Of a stretch of DNA of 64,000 bases, positions 49,862-59,452 are shown in pieces. The stretch covers positions 992,001-1,056,000 of the forward strand of contig OW818665.1 of assembly GCA_942493045.1 (NCBI GenBank), read 5' to 3'. Source of the DNA: Teretinema sp942493045 (GTDB lineage: Bacteria; Spirochaetota; Spirochaetia; Treponematales; Treponemataceae). Under the pieces are notes generated by a model. It searched no databases and had not been told where the DNA came from. It worked only from the letters and a program-made list of their open reading frames with translations. Position numbers and translations under genes: made by a program. The stretch's first letter is position 1, and every line of letters starts with the position of its first letter.

Positions 49862-51172
49862 TTATTGTTCCAGGCGGCGCATATTGATGCTCATCAATAA
49901 CCCGATCGAAACCATGGCCGTCCATAGCGATGATCCGCCATAAGATAAAAATAGCAGAGGGATTCCGGTGATGGGCATTTTCCCCATCACCATGCCGACA
50001 TTGACGATAAAATGAAAAAAGAACATCGCGACGATTCCGGTCGCAACCAACACCCCGAATTCATTGCCCGTTTTTTTGATAACGAGCATGCCGCGATATA
50101 AAATCAACCCATACAACGCGAACACGATTATTCCGCCCAGAAAGCCCCATTCTTCCGATAAAATACTGAATATAAAGTCAGTACTCTGCTGGGGCAAAAA
50201 CCGGTAATGGCTTTGAGTACCCTGCAGGAAACCCATGCCGAAGGGGCCTCCTGAACCGATAGCGGTTATCGATTGAATAATATTCCACCCGGAACCGAGC
50301 GGATCTACGTTCGGATCCAGAAAAACAATCAAACGCATTAACTGATAATCCTTGAGTACGGCATGGGCGGCAATTGAACCCACCAGGGCCACGGTAACAA
50401 TGCCCGAAAAATAGGCTATCCAGTAGTAATAACGGTTCTTGAACATAGCCCGGCCGAGCATCGCCAATACGGTTATTATTCCGAGGGCGACAATCGCTAT
50501 GGCTGTCATCCGGTAATCGGATAAAATTCTAATTACCGGTATTTGCTGCTTCAGAATGGCGGATTCCCAAAGAGGAAGCACCGTAAAAAGAATAGTCAGA
50601 GCGGCGCCAAGAAACACCATTCCAAGATAATGAATCGAAATACCGGCGATAAAACACATCGCCAAAAAAACCGGGAAATATACGGAGGCTGTTCCCAGGT
50701 CCGGTTGTGAAAGTATCAGCAGCATCGGAACGGCCATAATGGCAGAGGCTTTAATGAAACGCATTAAAGGAGAATCGGTGTGAGTCGAGCCTTGCAGATA
50801 ATAAGCCAGAAAAAGAATGTAAAATATTTTTGTAAATTCCGATGGCTGTATCCCAAGTTCTCCGATACCGATCCAACTCTTGGCGCCATTTACGTAACGT
50901 CCGAAGATGCGGGTGTAAACCAGCAGTATGAGGGCAATGGCAAAGAATAATGCCGTCCGATCGGCGAATCTCCGATAATCAACCAAAGTGATCGTTACGA
51001 GAAAAATCAGTCCGGTAAACGCCCAAATTATCTGCTTGAAATACTCATTGGAAACCAGCAGTCCGCTGGAGTTAATGCCGGAGGAATAGATAAAGGCAAT
51101 GCCGATCCCGGTCAGTAATATCACTGCCAGAAAAAGCACATAATCAAAATAAGTAAAGTTGCGGAGGTTCAT
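49862..51172 (-). CDS. rodA: RodA, SEDS-family peptidoglycan glycosyltransferase
   Basis: 436 residues with about ten membrane segments. SEDS motifs are clear: GAKSWIGIGELGIQPSEFTKI (with the KSW...PSEF block), SQPDLGTASV, and the C-terminal FLSYGGSSLWTAM. RodA polymerises lipid II glycan chains during cell elongation together with the class B penicillin-binding protein PBP2 encoded directly upstream. The start overlaps the mrdA stop by four bases. Length is above the ~370 of E. coli RodA, with extra sequence in the central extracytoplasmic region (after residue ~205). Confidence 0.93.
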   Translation of the reverse strand: MNLRNFTYFDYVLFLAVILLTGIGIAFIYSSGINSSGLLVSNEYFKQIIWAFTGLIFLVTITLVDYRRFADRTALFFAIALILLVYTRIFGRYVNGAKSWIGIGELGIQPSEFTKIFYILFLAYYLQGSTHTDSPLMRFIKASAIMAVPMLLILSQPDLGTASVYFPVFLAMCFIAGISIHYLGMVFLGAALTILFTVLPLWESAILKQQIPVIRILSDYRMTAIAIVALGIITVLAMLGRAMFKNRYYYWIAYFSGIVTVALVGSIAAHAVLKDYQLMRLIVFLDPNVDPLGSGWNIIQSITAIGSGGPFGMGFLQGTQSHYRFLPQQSTDFIFSILSEEWGFLGGIIVFALYGLILYRGMLVIKKTGNEFGVLVATGIVAMFFFHFIVNVGMVMGKMPITGIPLLFLSYGGSSLWTAMVSIGLLMSINMRRLEQ

Positions 51173-53019
51173 TCCTGTCTTCCCCTCGGGGTTGCCATGG
51201 ATTTAAACCCAAGAGCGGCAACAGCCTCTTCGTATGTTTGATCGGCAAAAATTCCCTGAAATATGATATTTGTGGCATACGGCGCCCACCATTCCCAGGG
51301 ATTGGCAGCTTCTACCATCACCACCACCACGATGGCTTCGGAAGCGGGAGCATCGTACGGTCCATAGGCAACCATCCAGGAATGCCAGCGGTCGTTGATA
51401 CCAACCTCAGCCGTTCCCGTTTTACCCGCGAGTGTTACTACCTTATTGCGCATCGGAAACTGGGCGGTACCGTTACTGATCACATAACGCATATCTTCAC
51501 GAACACGGGCAAACACTTCCGGAGCGTAATCAGTCTGATGCAGGACAACCGGGTTGTTCCGGGAAATGACAGTATTGGTAGCCGGATCACGCACTTCCAA
51601 CAACAGATGCGGAGTGAAAATCTTGCCGTCATTGATAACCATCGCGACAGCGTTAGCCATCTGCAGCGGTGACGCCAGCATAAAACCCTGGCCAATGGAC
51701 ATGTTCATGGTATCTCCGCCCAGCCAGCGTTCATGGAAGCGGCGTTCCTTCCATTGCGGGGTCGGAATAAAACCGGTCGCCTGACTCGGTAAATCAATTT
51801 GAGGAGAAGACCCCAAGCCGAAGGATTCAGCGTAGCCGGCGATTTTATCAACTCCAAGGTTATCCCGCCCAACAACCCAGTAATAGACGTCACAGGATTG
51901 GGCCAGGGCGTTTTTCAGGTCGACAGGCCCATGTCCGGGCTTGCGGATGTGACAGCGGAAAATCCGATCGCCATAGGCAATCTCGCCTTCACAGAGAATT
52001 TTCCGATCCGGTGAAATCGCGTTCTCCTGCAGAATGGCGGTAGTCATGATTATCTTGAATGTAGAAGCCGGAGGATAACTGGCATTTACAGCCCGATTGA
52101 GCAAAGGATTATCCTTGTCATTCAGCAATCGCACATATTCTTCGCCGGAGTTTTCACGGCTGAAAATATTGGGATCAAAAAAAGGATAGGAGACTGAAGC
52201 AAGCACCTCGCCAGTGGAGGCTTTCAGAACAACGGCACTGCCGATCCGGGGACCCAGGGCATTCTCGGCCAGAGTCTGAATTTTCCGGTCGATTGTCAAA
52301 ACCAGATTTTTACCGCTCTCCGGCGCGCTGATGGAAGTACTATTCGGAATATACCGTCCGCGAACATCAACGGTGCGGTATTCAAAACCGTCCTTTCCCC
52401 GCAGCAGCTCATCATACTGTTTCTCGATACCGGCTTTACCAATCAGGCTGTTGGCTGAATAACCCTTATTGTAAAAGATCTTCAGTTCATCACGGGTTAT
52501 ATCCCCTACATAACCGACAACATGTGAAATCGAACCCGTTTCCACATAACTTCGGATCGGTTTGGATTGCCAGGATACGCCGGGCAGTTCATCAATATGT
52601 TCGGCAATAGCCGTTATCGTCGAATAAGGAACATTGGAACGCACCTGTATATTCTGATAGGAACGCCGCACATTTACCGGTATGGCCTGTTCAAGAGCTG
52701 CCTGAGTTACTCCAAGATGGGCAGAAAGCCGTCCCATAACGGTGGAAAAAAGCTCAGCCGGTATTTCACCGGGAGTCACATCCACGGCAAAAGAATCGAT
52801 ATTCAGTACCACCGGAACAGTTGCGTGACGGTCATAGATTTCTCCGCGTTGGGCGGATATCTTCCGGGAGCGTTGCGAGATATTCTGGGAGCGGCGCCGA
52901 TAGTCTTCACCGCGGATGATCTGCAGTGAAAACAGGGTCCAGGCGTAGGCTAGAACAGAAATAATCATGACAAAGGAAAAAGACCGAATTCGGGCAGCTC
53001 TGGAAAACGTACCGGCCAT
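51169..53019 (-). CDS. mrdA: penicillin-binding protein 2 (class B transpeptidase)
   Basis: 616 residues. An N-terminal membrane anchor (about residues 15-35) is followed by the PBP dimerisation domain and the transpeptidase domain. Active-site motifs: S-T-F-K with the nucleophile Ser319 and Lys322, SCD at 375-377 (SxN box with Asp) and KTGTAEVG near residue 530. It cross-links peptidoglycan in the elongasome with RodA. The C-terminal sequence contains NPWEWWAPYATNIIFQGIF. It overlaps mreD by one base and rodA by four. Confidence 0.93.
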   Translation of the reverse strand: MAGTFSRAARIRSFSFVMIISVLAYAWTLFSLQIIRGEDYRRRSQNISQRSRKISAQRGEIYDRHATVPVVLNIDSFAVDVTPGEIPAELFSTVMGRLSAHLGVTQAALEQAIPVNVRRSYQNIQVRSNVPYSTITAIAEHIDELPGVSWQSKPIRSYVETGSISHVVGYVGDITRDELKIFYNKGYSANSLIGKAGIEKQYDELLRGKDGFEYRTVDVRGRYIPNSTSISAPESGKNLVLTIDRKIQTLAENALGPRIGSAVVLKASTGEVLASVSYPFFDPNIFSRENSGEEYVRLLNDKDNPLLNRAVNASYPPASTFKIIMTTAILQENAISPDRKILCEGEIAYGDRIFRCHIRKPGHGPVDLKNALAQSCDVYYWVVGRDNLGVDKIAGYAESFGLGSSPQIDLPSQATGFIPTPQWKERRFHERWLGGDTMNMSIGQGFMLASPLQMANAVAMVINDGKIFTPHLLLEVRDPATNTVISRNNPVVLHQTDYAPEVFARVREDMRYVISNGTAQFPMRNKVVTLAGKTGTAEVGINDRWHSWMVAYGPYDAPASEAIVVVVMVEAANPWEWWAPYATNIIFQGIFADQTYEEAVAALGFKSMATPRGRQE

Positions 53020-53525
53020 CAGTCCTTCCTCTCGAAATTACCATATAAAGAGGGAAACTGACTTAGCAGCCAAAAAATTATCGGTGCCGAAAGACTGTTA
53101 ATGAGTATCTCTAACCAAAAATGGGAGTGCGCCAGTTGATAATTAATGACCAGTGATCCGAAAAAGAATGAGAGGATACGCACCTGCAGCATTTTTAAAA
53201 TTGTCGCGGCACATACCATCAAGGCCGGAGTAAGCAGACGATCCAAATTAAACATACCCGAAAATTTACCGAATAAATAACCGGTCAGGGAACGGATAAA
53301 AGAATTTAATCCAACCGGCGCGGCTGAAAGAAAATCAACCATCAGACCGCCGATAAAACCGGTAGTCGCTCCGGTCATTGAGCCGTTGATAAATGAGACA
53401 TACACTACAACGATTAAAACCAGGTCCGGCAGTATTGGCAGCCAGGCGAGATTAGAGAGCACCGATGCCTCAAAAAGACTGAAAAAGAGGATGGTGATGC
53501 TGGTCCAGAATACTTTTTGGCTCAT
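53019..53525 (-). CDS. mreD: rod shape-determining protein MreD
   Basis: 168 residues with four to five hydrophobic segments. The MreD pattern is present: WLPILPDLVLIVVVYVSFINGSMTGATTGFIGGLMVDFLSAAPVGLNSF, i.e. P-D-L-x-L-(I/V) followed by a G-x-x-x-G-F-x-x-G-(L/F)-x-x-D segment. It couples MreB filaments to the wall-synthesis enzymes in the membrane. The gene shares single bases with mreC and mrdA (TGATG junctions). Confidence 0.88.
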   Translation of the reverse strand: MSQKVFWTSITILFFSLFEASVLSNLAWLPILPDLVLIVVVYVSFINGSMTGATTGFIGGLMVDFLSAAPVGLNSFIRSLTGYLFGKFSGMFNLDRLLTPALMVCAATILKMLQVRILSFFFGSLVINYQLAHSHFWLEILINSLSAPIIFWLLSQFPSLYGNFERKD

Positions 53526-54388
53526 CAGTCCTGATCCTCCGGGGACGCGGTGATATCGAGAATAAAGACGGTTTCCAAACGTGAAAAATCAATAATCGGG
53601 TCAAGATCCAGTTCGAGGGAGGTTTCATAATCCAAACCCCGAATTCGGGAAACCATGGCTACGGGAATATCCTTGGGGTAATTAGCGTTTTCGCCGGAGG
53701 TTAAAATACGGTCCCCAATTTTAATTTCTTCCCGGGCCCGCTTCTTTACATAGCGCATTACCAGCGGTACGTCCGCGCTACCCTGACCGCTGACCAGACC
53801 ATCATAGCGGCTGGTTTCGAGTCGGGCGGACACAAAGCATTGGAAGTCGTATATCGGCATTATCATACTGGTAGATCGGCCGACTTCTATTACCTTGCCG
53901 ACGAGTCCGGTGTTGCCGCCCTGAAACGCTATAACCGGCATATTCTTTTTAATACCATGACGAGCGCCTCTATTTATGGTGATACCGGAATATAAATTAT
54001 TGGGGTCACGGCCGATAATCTCCGCCGGAATATTTTTTACGGTCAGTTCCTGTGAAAACGAAAGCAGCGAGCGTAATCGTTCATTTTCCTTTCGAATGTC
54101 AGCATTGCTGCGCTGCAACAGCTCATAGTCCTGCAGCTGTTCAACCAGAGCGGAATACTTGCCCTTCAGCACTGCCAATTCCTGAATTGCCGACACCGTT
54201 CCGGTCACAAAGGAAAAAACAGAGTACACGCCCCTTTCCGCTCCGGACATTACCGAAAAACCGATCATCCTGAAATTAACCACAAACCCACCGCCGGAAA
54301 AACCGAGCAGTACGGAGGAGATCAATAAATATATGGCAAGCGCGAAGGCATCACGCCTGAAGCGGAAAAGGCCCTGAAACTTGCTCAT
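53525..54388 (-). CDS. mreC: rod shape-determining protein MreC
   Basis: 287 residues. A membrane segment at about residues 14-34 is followed by a coiled coil (about 70-112, with LVEQLQDYELLQRSNADIRKENERL) and the periplasmic beta-barrel domains: PAEIIGRDPNNLYSGITINRGARHGIKKNMPVIAFQGGNTGLVGKV, a close match to MreC. It organises PBP2 and RodA outside the membrane. One-base overlaps join it to mreB and mreD. Confidence 0.92.
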   Translation of the reverse strand: MSKFQGLFRFRRDAFALAIYLLISSVLLGFSGGGFVVNFRMIGFSVMSGAERGVYSVFSFVTGTVSAIQELAVLKGKYSALVEQLQDYELLQRSNADIRKENERLRSLLSFSQELTVKNIPAEIIGRDPNNLYSGITINRGARHGIKKNMPVIAFQGGNTGLVGKVIEVGRSTSMIMPIYDFQCFVSARLETSRYDGLVSGQGSADVPLVMRYVKKRAREEIKIGDRILTSGENANYPKDIPVAMVSRIRGLDYETSLELDLDPIIDFSRLETVFILDITASPEDQD

Positions 54389-55422
54389 CAGCCATTAAGA
54401 CTATCGTAAATACTGCGGTCGATGGACATATCCTTGAAGATTTCATAGTACTGTCCAGCTCCGATCGCCACACAATCCATTGGATTTTCCGCTAGAATTA
54501 CCGGTACTCCGGTTTCCTTGGAAATCAGTTTTGGCAGACCCTTCAACAGAGCCCCACCACCTGTCATCACGATACCACGCTCTACAATATCGGCAGCCAG
54601 CTCCGGAGGAGTCTGGGCCAGAGTTCTTTTGATCTCTTCGACAATCTGGGTGATTGGGTCTTTGAGAGCTTCACGAACTTCAACAGAGTCAATTTCCAAG
54701 CGGCGAGGCAGGCCGGTGATAGCGTCGGTACCCTTGATCTCTACCTTTTCAATATTTTTCTCCGGAGAGGCATTACCGATTTCAATCTTCAAACGCTCAG
54801 CGGTCTGCTCCCCGATAATCAGGTTATGCACGGATCGGACATGTTTGATTATTGCCTGATCGAATTCATCGCCGCCGAGCCGGATGGCGTTGGTAACAAC
54901 CATGCCGCCCAGGGAGATAACCGAAACCTCGGTAGTACCGCCGCCGATATCGCAGATCATATGGCCGGCCGGTTCATGTATCGGAATTTGCGCGCCGATT
55001 GCGGCAGCCAGTGATTCCTCAATAACCTGTACCTCACGGGCACCGGCCTTGAAGGCGCTTTCTTTAACCGCGCGGTTCTCAACATCGGTTATACAGCTTG
55101 GGATTCCGATAACCATCCGGGGTTTGATCAGACCATGCCGGGGAAGGATCTTGGACACGAAATAGCGGATCATTTTCTCGGTGGTATCCATGTCCGCGAT
55201 AACTCCATCCTTGAGCGGACGGATCGCGATTATGTTTCCGGGAGTTTTCCACAGCATGCGCTTGGCTTCGGCGCCGACGGCTACGACGCGTTTGGTACCG
55301 CGTTCTACGGCAACTACTGATGGTTCATTAACAACGATACCCTTGCCGCGGATGTAAATCAGCGTGTTGCAGGTACCAAGATCGATGCCGATATCGGCTG
55401 AAAACCTAGAAAAAAAACCCAT
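54388..55422 (-). CDS. mreB: actin-like rod shape-determining protein MreB
   Basis: 344 residues, standard length. The actin-fold phosphate loops are GIDLGTCNTLIY and DIGGGTTEVSVISLGG; the adenosine motif is MTGGGALLKGLPKLI. It forms membrane-bound filaments that direct lateral wall synthesis. GGGAGGAAG lies nine bases upstream of the ATG. It follows a TPR membrane protein by 26 bases and precedes mreC with a one-base overlap, giving the order mreB-mreC-mreD-mrdA-rodA. Confidence 0.96.
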   Translation of the reverse strand: MGFFSRFSADIGIDLGTCNTLIYIRGKGIVVNEPSVVAVERGTKRVVAVGAEAKRMLWKTPGNIIAIRPLKDGVIADMDTTEKMIRYFVSKILPRHGLIKPRMVIGIPSCITDVENRAVKESAFKAGAREVQVIEESLAAAIGAQIPIHEPAGHMICDIGGGTTEVSVISLGGMVVTNAIRLGGDEFDQAIIKHVRSVHNLIIGEQTAERLKIEIGNASPEKNIEKVEIKGTDAITGLPRRLEIDSVEVREALKDPITQIVEEIKRTLAQTPPELAADIVERGIVMTGGGALLKGLPKLISKETGVPVILAENPMDCVAIGAGQYYEIFKDMSIDRSIYDSLNG

Positions 55423-55448
55423 AAATATATCTTCCTCCCAACACCTTT

Positions 55449-56387
55449 TTACAGATTCAGTTTAGACCGGGCCCCGCTATGCACCGGATCGGAACGAAGC
55501 GCTCGTCTCCAGGAAGCACGGGCTCGAACCAGGTCGCCCTGAGATTCATATATTACACCAAGTCCGTAATGTGCGTCAGCAGAATTCGGATCTTTTTGAA
55601 TAATTGTCTCGAATTCCGCTCGGGCTTCATCGATACGTGATTCGGAAAATAAAATCGTACCTAACAGATTACGGCACTGCAATTGCAGAATTTCATCAGC
55701 AGACTTGTTGATCACCTCATACAGGTACTGCTTAGATTTTTCGGTTTCCTCAAGTTTTAAGTAATTGCTGGCAATGGCGAACAACAGCATATCGGAAGGA
55801 TTTTCGGAAAGGGCTTCGGTAAAAGCGATGGTACTGGTTTCATAATCCCCCAGTGAAGCCGCGGCCAACCCCCTGAACTCTGCCAGATCGGGAGCCGAAA
55901 AGGACGCATTGTGGGCTATCTCCAGATATTTTAACGACAAGTCAGCATAATAGTAGCCCCGGTGATAATAGGCCTTACCTAACACATAGGAAATTCTGGG
56001 GCGATCATGCGCGGCCACACGATACAAAGCGTTTCGCAAACTGTTTATTGAAGTTAACAGATAATTCTGGGCTTCAGCGGGATCGATCTGTTCAACAAAC
56101 AAATAATAGCTGGCAAAACCATGAAAGGCGAGCACTGTACCGTCAAGCGGTCGCTTTTCCAAAATCCGACTGGATAGTTCGTACACTTTCTGGTATTCCT
56201 GCGCTTCCCAACCCTTGTACAAGGCTGAAACCGGAGGAACGGCATTTCGGTTGTTTTTTATCAGAACAACAGCCGCGACCGCGAAGACAACAAAAAGCAA
56301 GGCCAGCGCGACGATCAGCATGCCTCCAGAAAAAAAGCCATGCCGACCAGTAAGCGTATACCGATATTGTCTCGCCTTGATACCCAT
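55449..56387 (-). CDS. membrane-anchored TPR protein upstream of mreB
   Basis: 312 residues from the ATG at 56387 (GGGGAAAT upstream); the open frame extends 34 codons further, but that part has no start signal and approaches rnpB. One membrane segment at about residues 19-43 precedes an extracytoplasmic chain of TPR repeats, clearest near the C-terminus: NSADAHYGLGVIYESQGDLVRARASWRRAL. The position between rnpB and mreB is the same as a TPR gene in Treponema pallidum. It may connect the elongasome to partners, but this is inferred only from gene order. Confidence 0.75.
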   Translation of the reverse strand: MGIKARQYRYTLTGRHGFFSGGMLIVALALLFVVFAVAAVVLIKNNRNAVPPVSALYKGWEAQEYQKVYELSSRILEKRPLDGTVLAFHGFASYYLFVEQIDPAEAQNYLLTSINSLRNALYRVAAHDRPRISYVLGKAYYHRGYYYADLSLKYLEIAHNASFSAPDLAEFRGLAAASLGDYETSTIAFTEALSENPSDMLLFAIASNYLKLEETEKSKQYLYEVINKSADEILQLQCRNLLGTILFSESRIDEARAEFETIIQKDPNSADAHYGLGVIYESQGDLVRARASWRRALRSDPVHSGARSKLNL

Positions 56388-56421
56388 AGCCGGATTTCCC
56401 CTTTCCAAAATATTAAAAAAA

Positions 56422-56803
<382 letters not shown>

Positions 56804-56805
56804 AA

Positions 56806-57666
56806 TTATTCATCGTAATCCATTTTTTCTTCTTCGCCGTCTTCCTCGTCGCCGTCTTCCTCGTCGCCGTCTTCCTCGTCATCATCCTGGAAGTCATCAA
56901 GATCGGAAAGACTGCCGGCGTCTTCATCGCTGAAGAAAGCTTCCTCGCCTTCGGGATTCTCAAGATAATACAGGATACGGCTGCAATACGGACAATAGAC
57001 TATCTTGTCGCCGATGCGCACTTCGTTCGCAAACTGAGCGGGAAGAATCATATGACAGCCGGTACAGACGTTACCGTGAATGGCCACGATACCCACACCG
57101 GCCTTGCTGCGGATGATGCGTTCGAGCTTGAATTTCGTTTCCGGATTAATTCCGGGTGATACTTTTTCTTCACCGGCAGTCAACTGGGCAAGCTCGGCCT
57201 TCAAAGTCGCTATTTCGTTGGCTAACTTCTTTTTTCTGTCATCCAGTTCTTCTTCCTGCTGCTTAATCAGAGCTTCTTCACGCTTCAGTTCTTCATCAAG
57301 ATCCTGATACACACGCTCATCTTTCTGAATATCCTTGCGTACGGTCTGCTCACGTTCGGTAGCATCGCGGATTTCTTTATCCAGGGCCTCATACTCGCGC
57401 TGGGTAGAAATGGTATCCATGGCTTTTTCGGAGCGTTCTCTGGCAGACTCAGCTTCGAACAGCTGTGTTTTCAGTTCGGCAATGTGTTTGCGGATGTTAT
57501 CATACTGCTCATTTTTCTCAATATAGCCTTTCTTGAGGCGCGAGAGCAGCTCCTCCTGGGTTATCAGGAGCTTGGGAGCAGCCTCAATAGCCGCTTCAAC
57601 CTTGTTCTTTTGGGCAAGAATATCCTGTAGAGCCTTCAGCTTGTCAAACACTTCCGTCATTACCAT
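56806..57666 (-). CDS. coiled-coil protein with C4-type zinc ribbon (DUF164/CdsZ-like)
   Basis: 286 residues from the ATG at 57666 (GAGGGGA six bases upstream). A long antiparallel coiled coil fills residues ~5-170. The zinc ribbon follows with CTGC (in HGNVCTGCHMILP) and CPYC (in VYCPYCSRILYY). After it comes an extremely acidic tail with three copies of E-E-D-G-D encoded by a perfect 15-base tandem repeat. This family lies next to rpoD or dnaG in many bacteria, and a scaffold role in secretion or transcription has been proposed; function here is unknown. It follows rpoD by 40 bases and precedes rnpB directly. Confidence 0.82.
   Translation of the reverse strand: MVMTEVFDKLKALQDILAQKNKVEAAIEAAPKLLITQEELLSRLKKGYIEKNEQYDNIRKHIAELKTQLFEAESARERSEKAMDTISTQREYEALDKEIRDATEREQTVRKDIQKDERVYQDLDEELKREEALIKQQEEELDDRKKKLANEIATLKAELAQLTAGEEKVSPGINPETKFKLERIIRSKAGVGIVAIHGNVCTGCHMILPAQFANEVRIGDKIVYCPYCSRILYYLENPEGEEAFFSDEDAGSLSDLDDFQDDDEEDGDEEDGDEEDGEEEKMDYDE
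56836..56880 (-). repeat. perfect 15-base tandem repeat, three copies, in coding sequence
   Basis: GCCGTCTTCCTCGTC on the plus strand occurs three times without change (56836-56850, 56851-56865, 56866-56880). It encodes D-E-E-D-G units of the acidic tail, and gain or loss of a copy would keep the frame. Confidence 0.95.
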
Positions 57667-57706
57667 TATGTATCCCCTCTATAATATAAATAGTCGTCTC
57701 TATCGA

Positions 57707-59452
57707 TTAACTGTCCAGATAGTCTTTCAGTTTCCGGCTGCGCCGCGGGTGGCGCAGTCTGCGCAGCGCTTTTGCTTCTATCTGGCGGATGCGTTCGCGG
57801 GTTACGTTAAAATACAGCCCGACCTCTTCCAGTGTCAGCGAATAGCCGTCATCGAGACCGAAACGCATCTTGAGCACTTCCTGTTCGCGGGGGGGCAAAG
57901 TCGCCAATACCGAGCGCAACTGCTCCTGCAGCAGCGTGAAGGCGGTTTGATTGGCCGGATTTTCGACGTCTTTGTCCTCAATGAAGTCGCCAAGCAGAGA
58001 ATCCTCTTCCTCGCCGATCGGCGTTTCCAGAGAGATCGGCTCGCGGGCCACATTCTTAACCTGCTTGACCCTGGCGACATTCCAGCCCAGCTGCTCGGCA
58101 ATTTCCTCGTCGGTCGGCTCACGGCCCAGACGCTGCATCAGCTGCCGGGATTCCCGGACAACCTTATTGATCTGCTCGATCATATGCACCGGCACACGGA
58201 TGGTGCGGGCCTGATCGGAAATGGAGCGGGTAATGGCCTGCCTGATCCACCAAGTGGCATAAGTTGAAAATTTGTAACCCTTACGGTACTCAAATTTTTC
58301 AACAGCCTTGATCAAGCCGATATTTCCCTCTTGCACCAGATCAAAGAAATGCAAACCGCGGTTGGTATATTTCTTGGCGATCGACACAACCAGGCGCAAG
58401 TTAGCGTTGATGAGCCTGTCCTTGGCGCTTTTCATCATTACCCGGCCGCGGTGAATTTCTTTGGCCATGGCGATGATTTCTTCCACGCTGTTTTCAAAAT
58501 CGTATTCAAGTTTACGCAGCTTGCGGTTGATCAGCTGAATCTGGGTATATATCTCTTTAATTTCGTTGGCGCTGAGTGAAAGCTCCTGCTCCAGCTTGGA
58601 GCGCTCGCGGGCAATCGCCAGTCGTTTTCCAAGATTACGCAGCTCACCATAGTCCGAGAGCCGCAGTTCTTTTTCTTTCTTTTCCTGACGCCTGCGGTAT
58701 TCCCGGATTTTGCGTGTAGCTTCGATAAATTTCTCTGAAAACCGGTCTATTTCCTCGGACTGCACCTCGGCTTCCTGCAGGCATGGCAGCAAGCGTTTGC
58801 GGACCGTCATCAGCTCTTCGTCGTCGAAAATACTGCTCACCTGATCCCGTTCAAACAAGCGTTTCTTAAAAGCCATGTATATTTTCATGTCCGGAAGAAT
58901 CGACTTGAGGGTTTCACCATAAAGCTGTTTGAGACGGCGTTTTTCAGCCATTTCCTCATTCAATTCCTTGCGCGGCTTGTTGCTCTCGTGCGGGTCTATT
59001 TTAGAAAAGGCCTTCTGGGCGATGGCATAGAATTCCGGAATGATCATCCCGGAATGCTTCACCACGCTCTTAATGATATTTTCACCATCTTCCATCTTTT
59101 TGGACAGTTCTACTTCCTGTTCGGCGGTCAGCAAATGTTCTTTGCCGATCTCGCGCAAATACAGACGGATGGGATCATCTATTGAGGAATCTTTTTCACT
59201 GTAAACCAGTTTTTTACGATCGGCCTGTTCAGGTTTCTTGGCCGTCTCCGGCACGTCCTCATCGACCGCGGCTTCTTCATCAAGCAGCTGGATCTTGTTC
59301 TGTTCAAGCAGGATCAATACCTGATCCATTTTTTCAGTGTTAAGGATTGTGTCAGGTAAAAGATCATTGAGCTCATCCCAGCTCAGAATTTTCTTTTCCT
59401 TTCCATATTCGAGCAGTTTGACTACTGCGGGATCGAGTTCAAGATCCGTCAT
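57707..59452 (-). CDS. rpoD: primary sigma factor RpoD (sigma70)
   Basis: 581 residues. Region 1.1 occupies the N-terminus (LLEYGKEKKILSWDELNDLLP), region 1.2 begins near DPIRLYLREIG, a charged non-conserved segment follows, and regions 2.1-2.4 are standard (NLRLVVSIAKKY, FDLVQEGNIGLIKAV, FSTYATWWIRQAITR). Regions 3 and 4 close with LTLEEVGLYFNVTRERIRQIEAKALRRLRHP, the -35-binding helix-turn-helix. Intact regions 2.4 and 4.2 agree with the canonical TTGACA/TATAAT boxes found throughout the window. The start overlaps the dnaG stop by four bases, the classic macromolecular-synthesis arrangement without rpsU. Confidence 0.96.
   Translation of the reverse strand: MTDLELDPAVVKLLEYGKEKKILSWDELNDLLPDTILNTEKMDQVLILLEQNKIQLLDEEAAVDEDVPETAKKPEQADRKKLVYSEKDSSIDDPIRLYLREIGKEHLLTAEQEVELSKKMEDGENIIKSVVKHSGMIIPEFYAIAQKAFSKIDPHESNKPRKELNEEMAEKRRLKQLYGETLKSILPDMKIYMAFKKRLFERDQVSSIFDDEELMTVRKRLLPCLQEAEVQSEEIDRFSEKFIEATRKIREYRRRQEKKEKELRLSDYGELRNLGKRLAIARERSKLEQELSLSANEIKEIYTQIQLINRKLRKLEYDFENSVEEIIAMAKEIHRGRVMMKSAKDRLINANLRLVVSIAKKYTNRGLHFFDLVQEGNIGLIKAVEKFEYRKGYKFSTYATWWIRQAITRSISDQARTIRVPVHMIEQINKVVRESRQLMQRLGREPTDEEIAEQLGWNVARVKQVKNVAREPISLETPIGEEEDSLLGDFIEDKDVENPANQTAFTLLQEQLRSVLATLPPREQEVLKMRFGLDDGYSLTLEEVGLYFNVTRERIRQIEAKALRRLRHPRRSRKLKDYLDS

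Noticed and set aside
56836..56880. Possible CRISPR-like or intergenic repeat array
   Set aside because: The 15-base units are directly adjoining, in frame and without spacers, so they are a coding tandem repeat.
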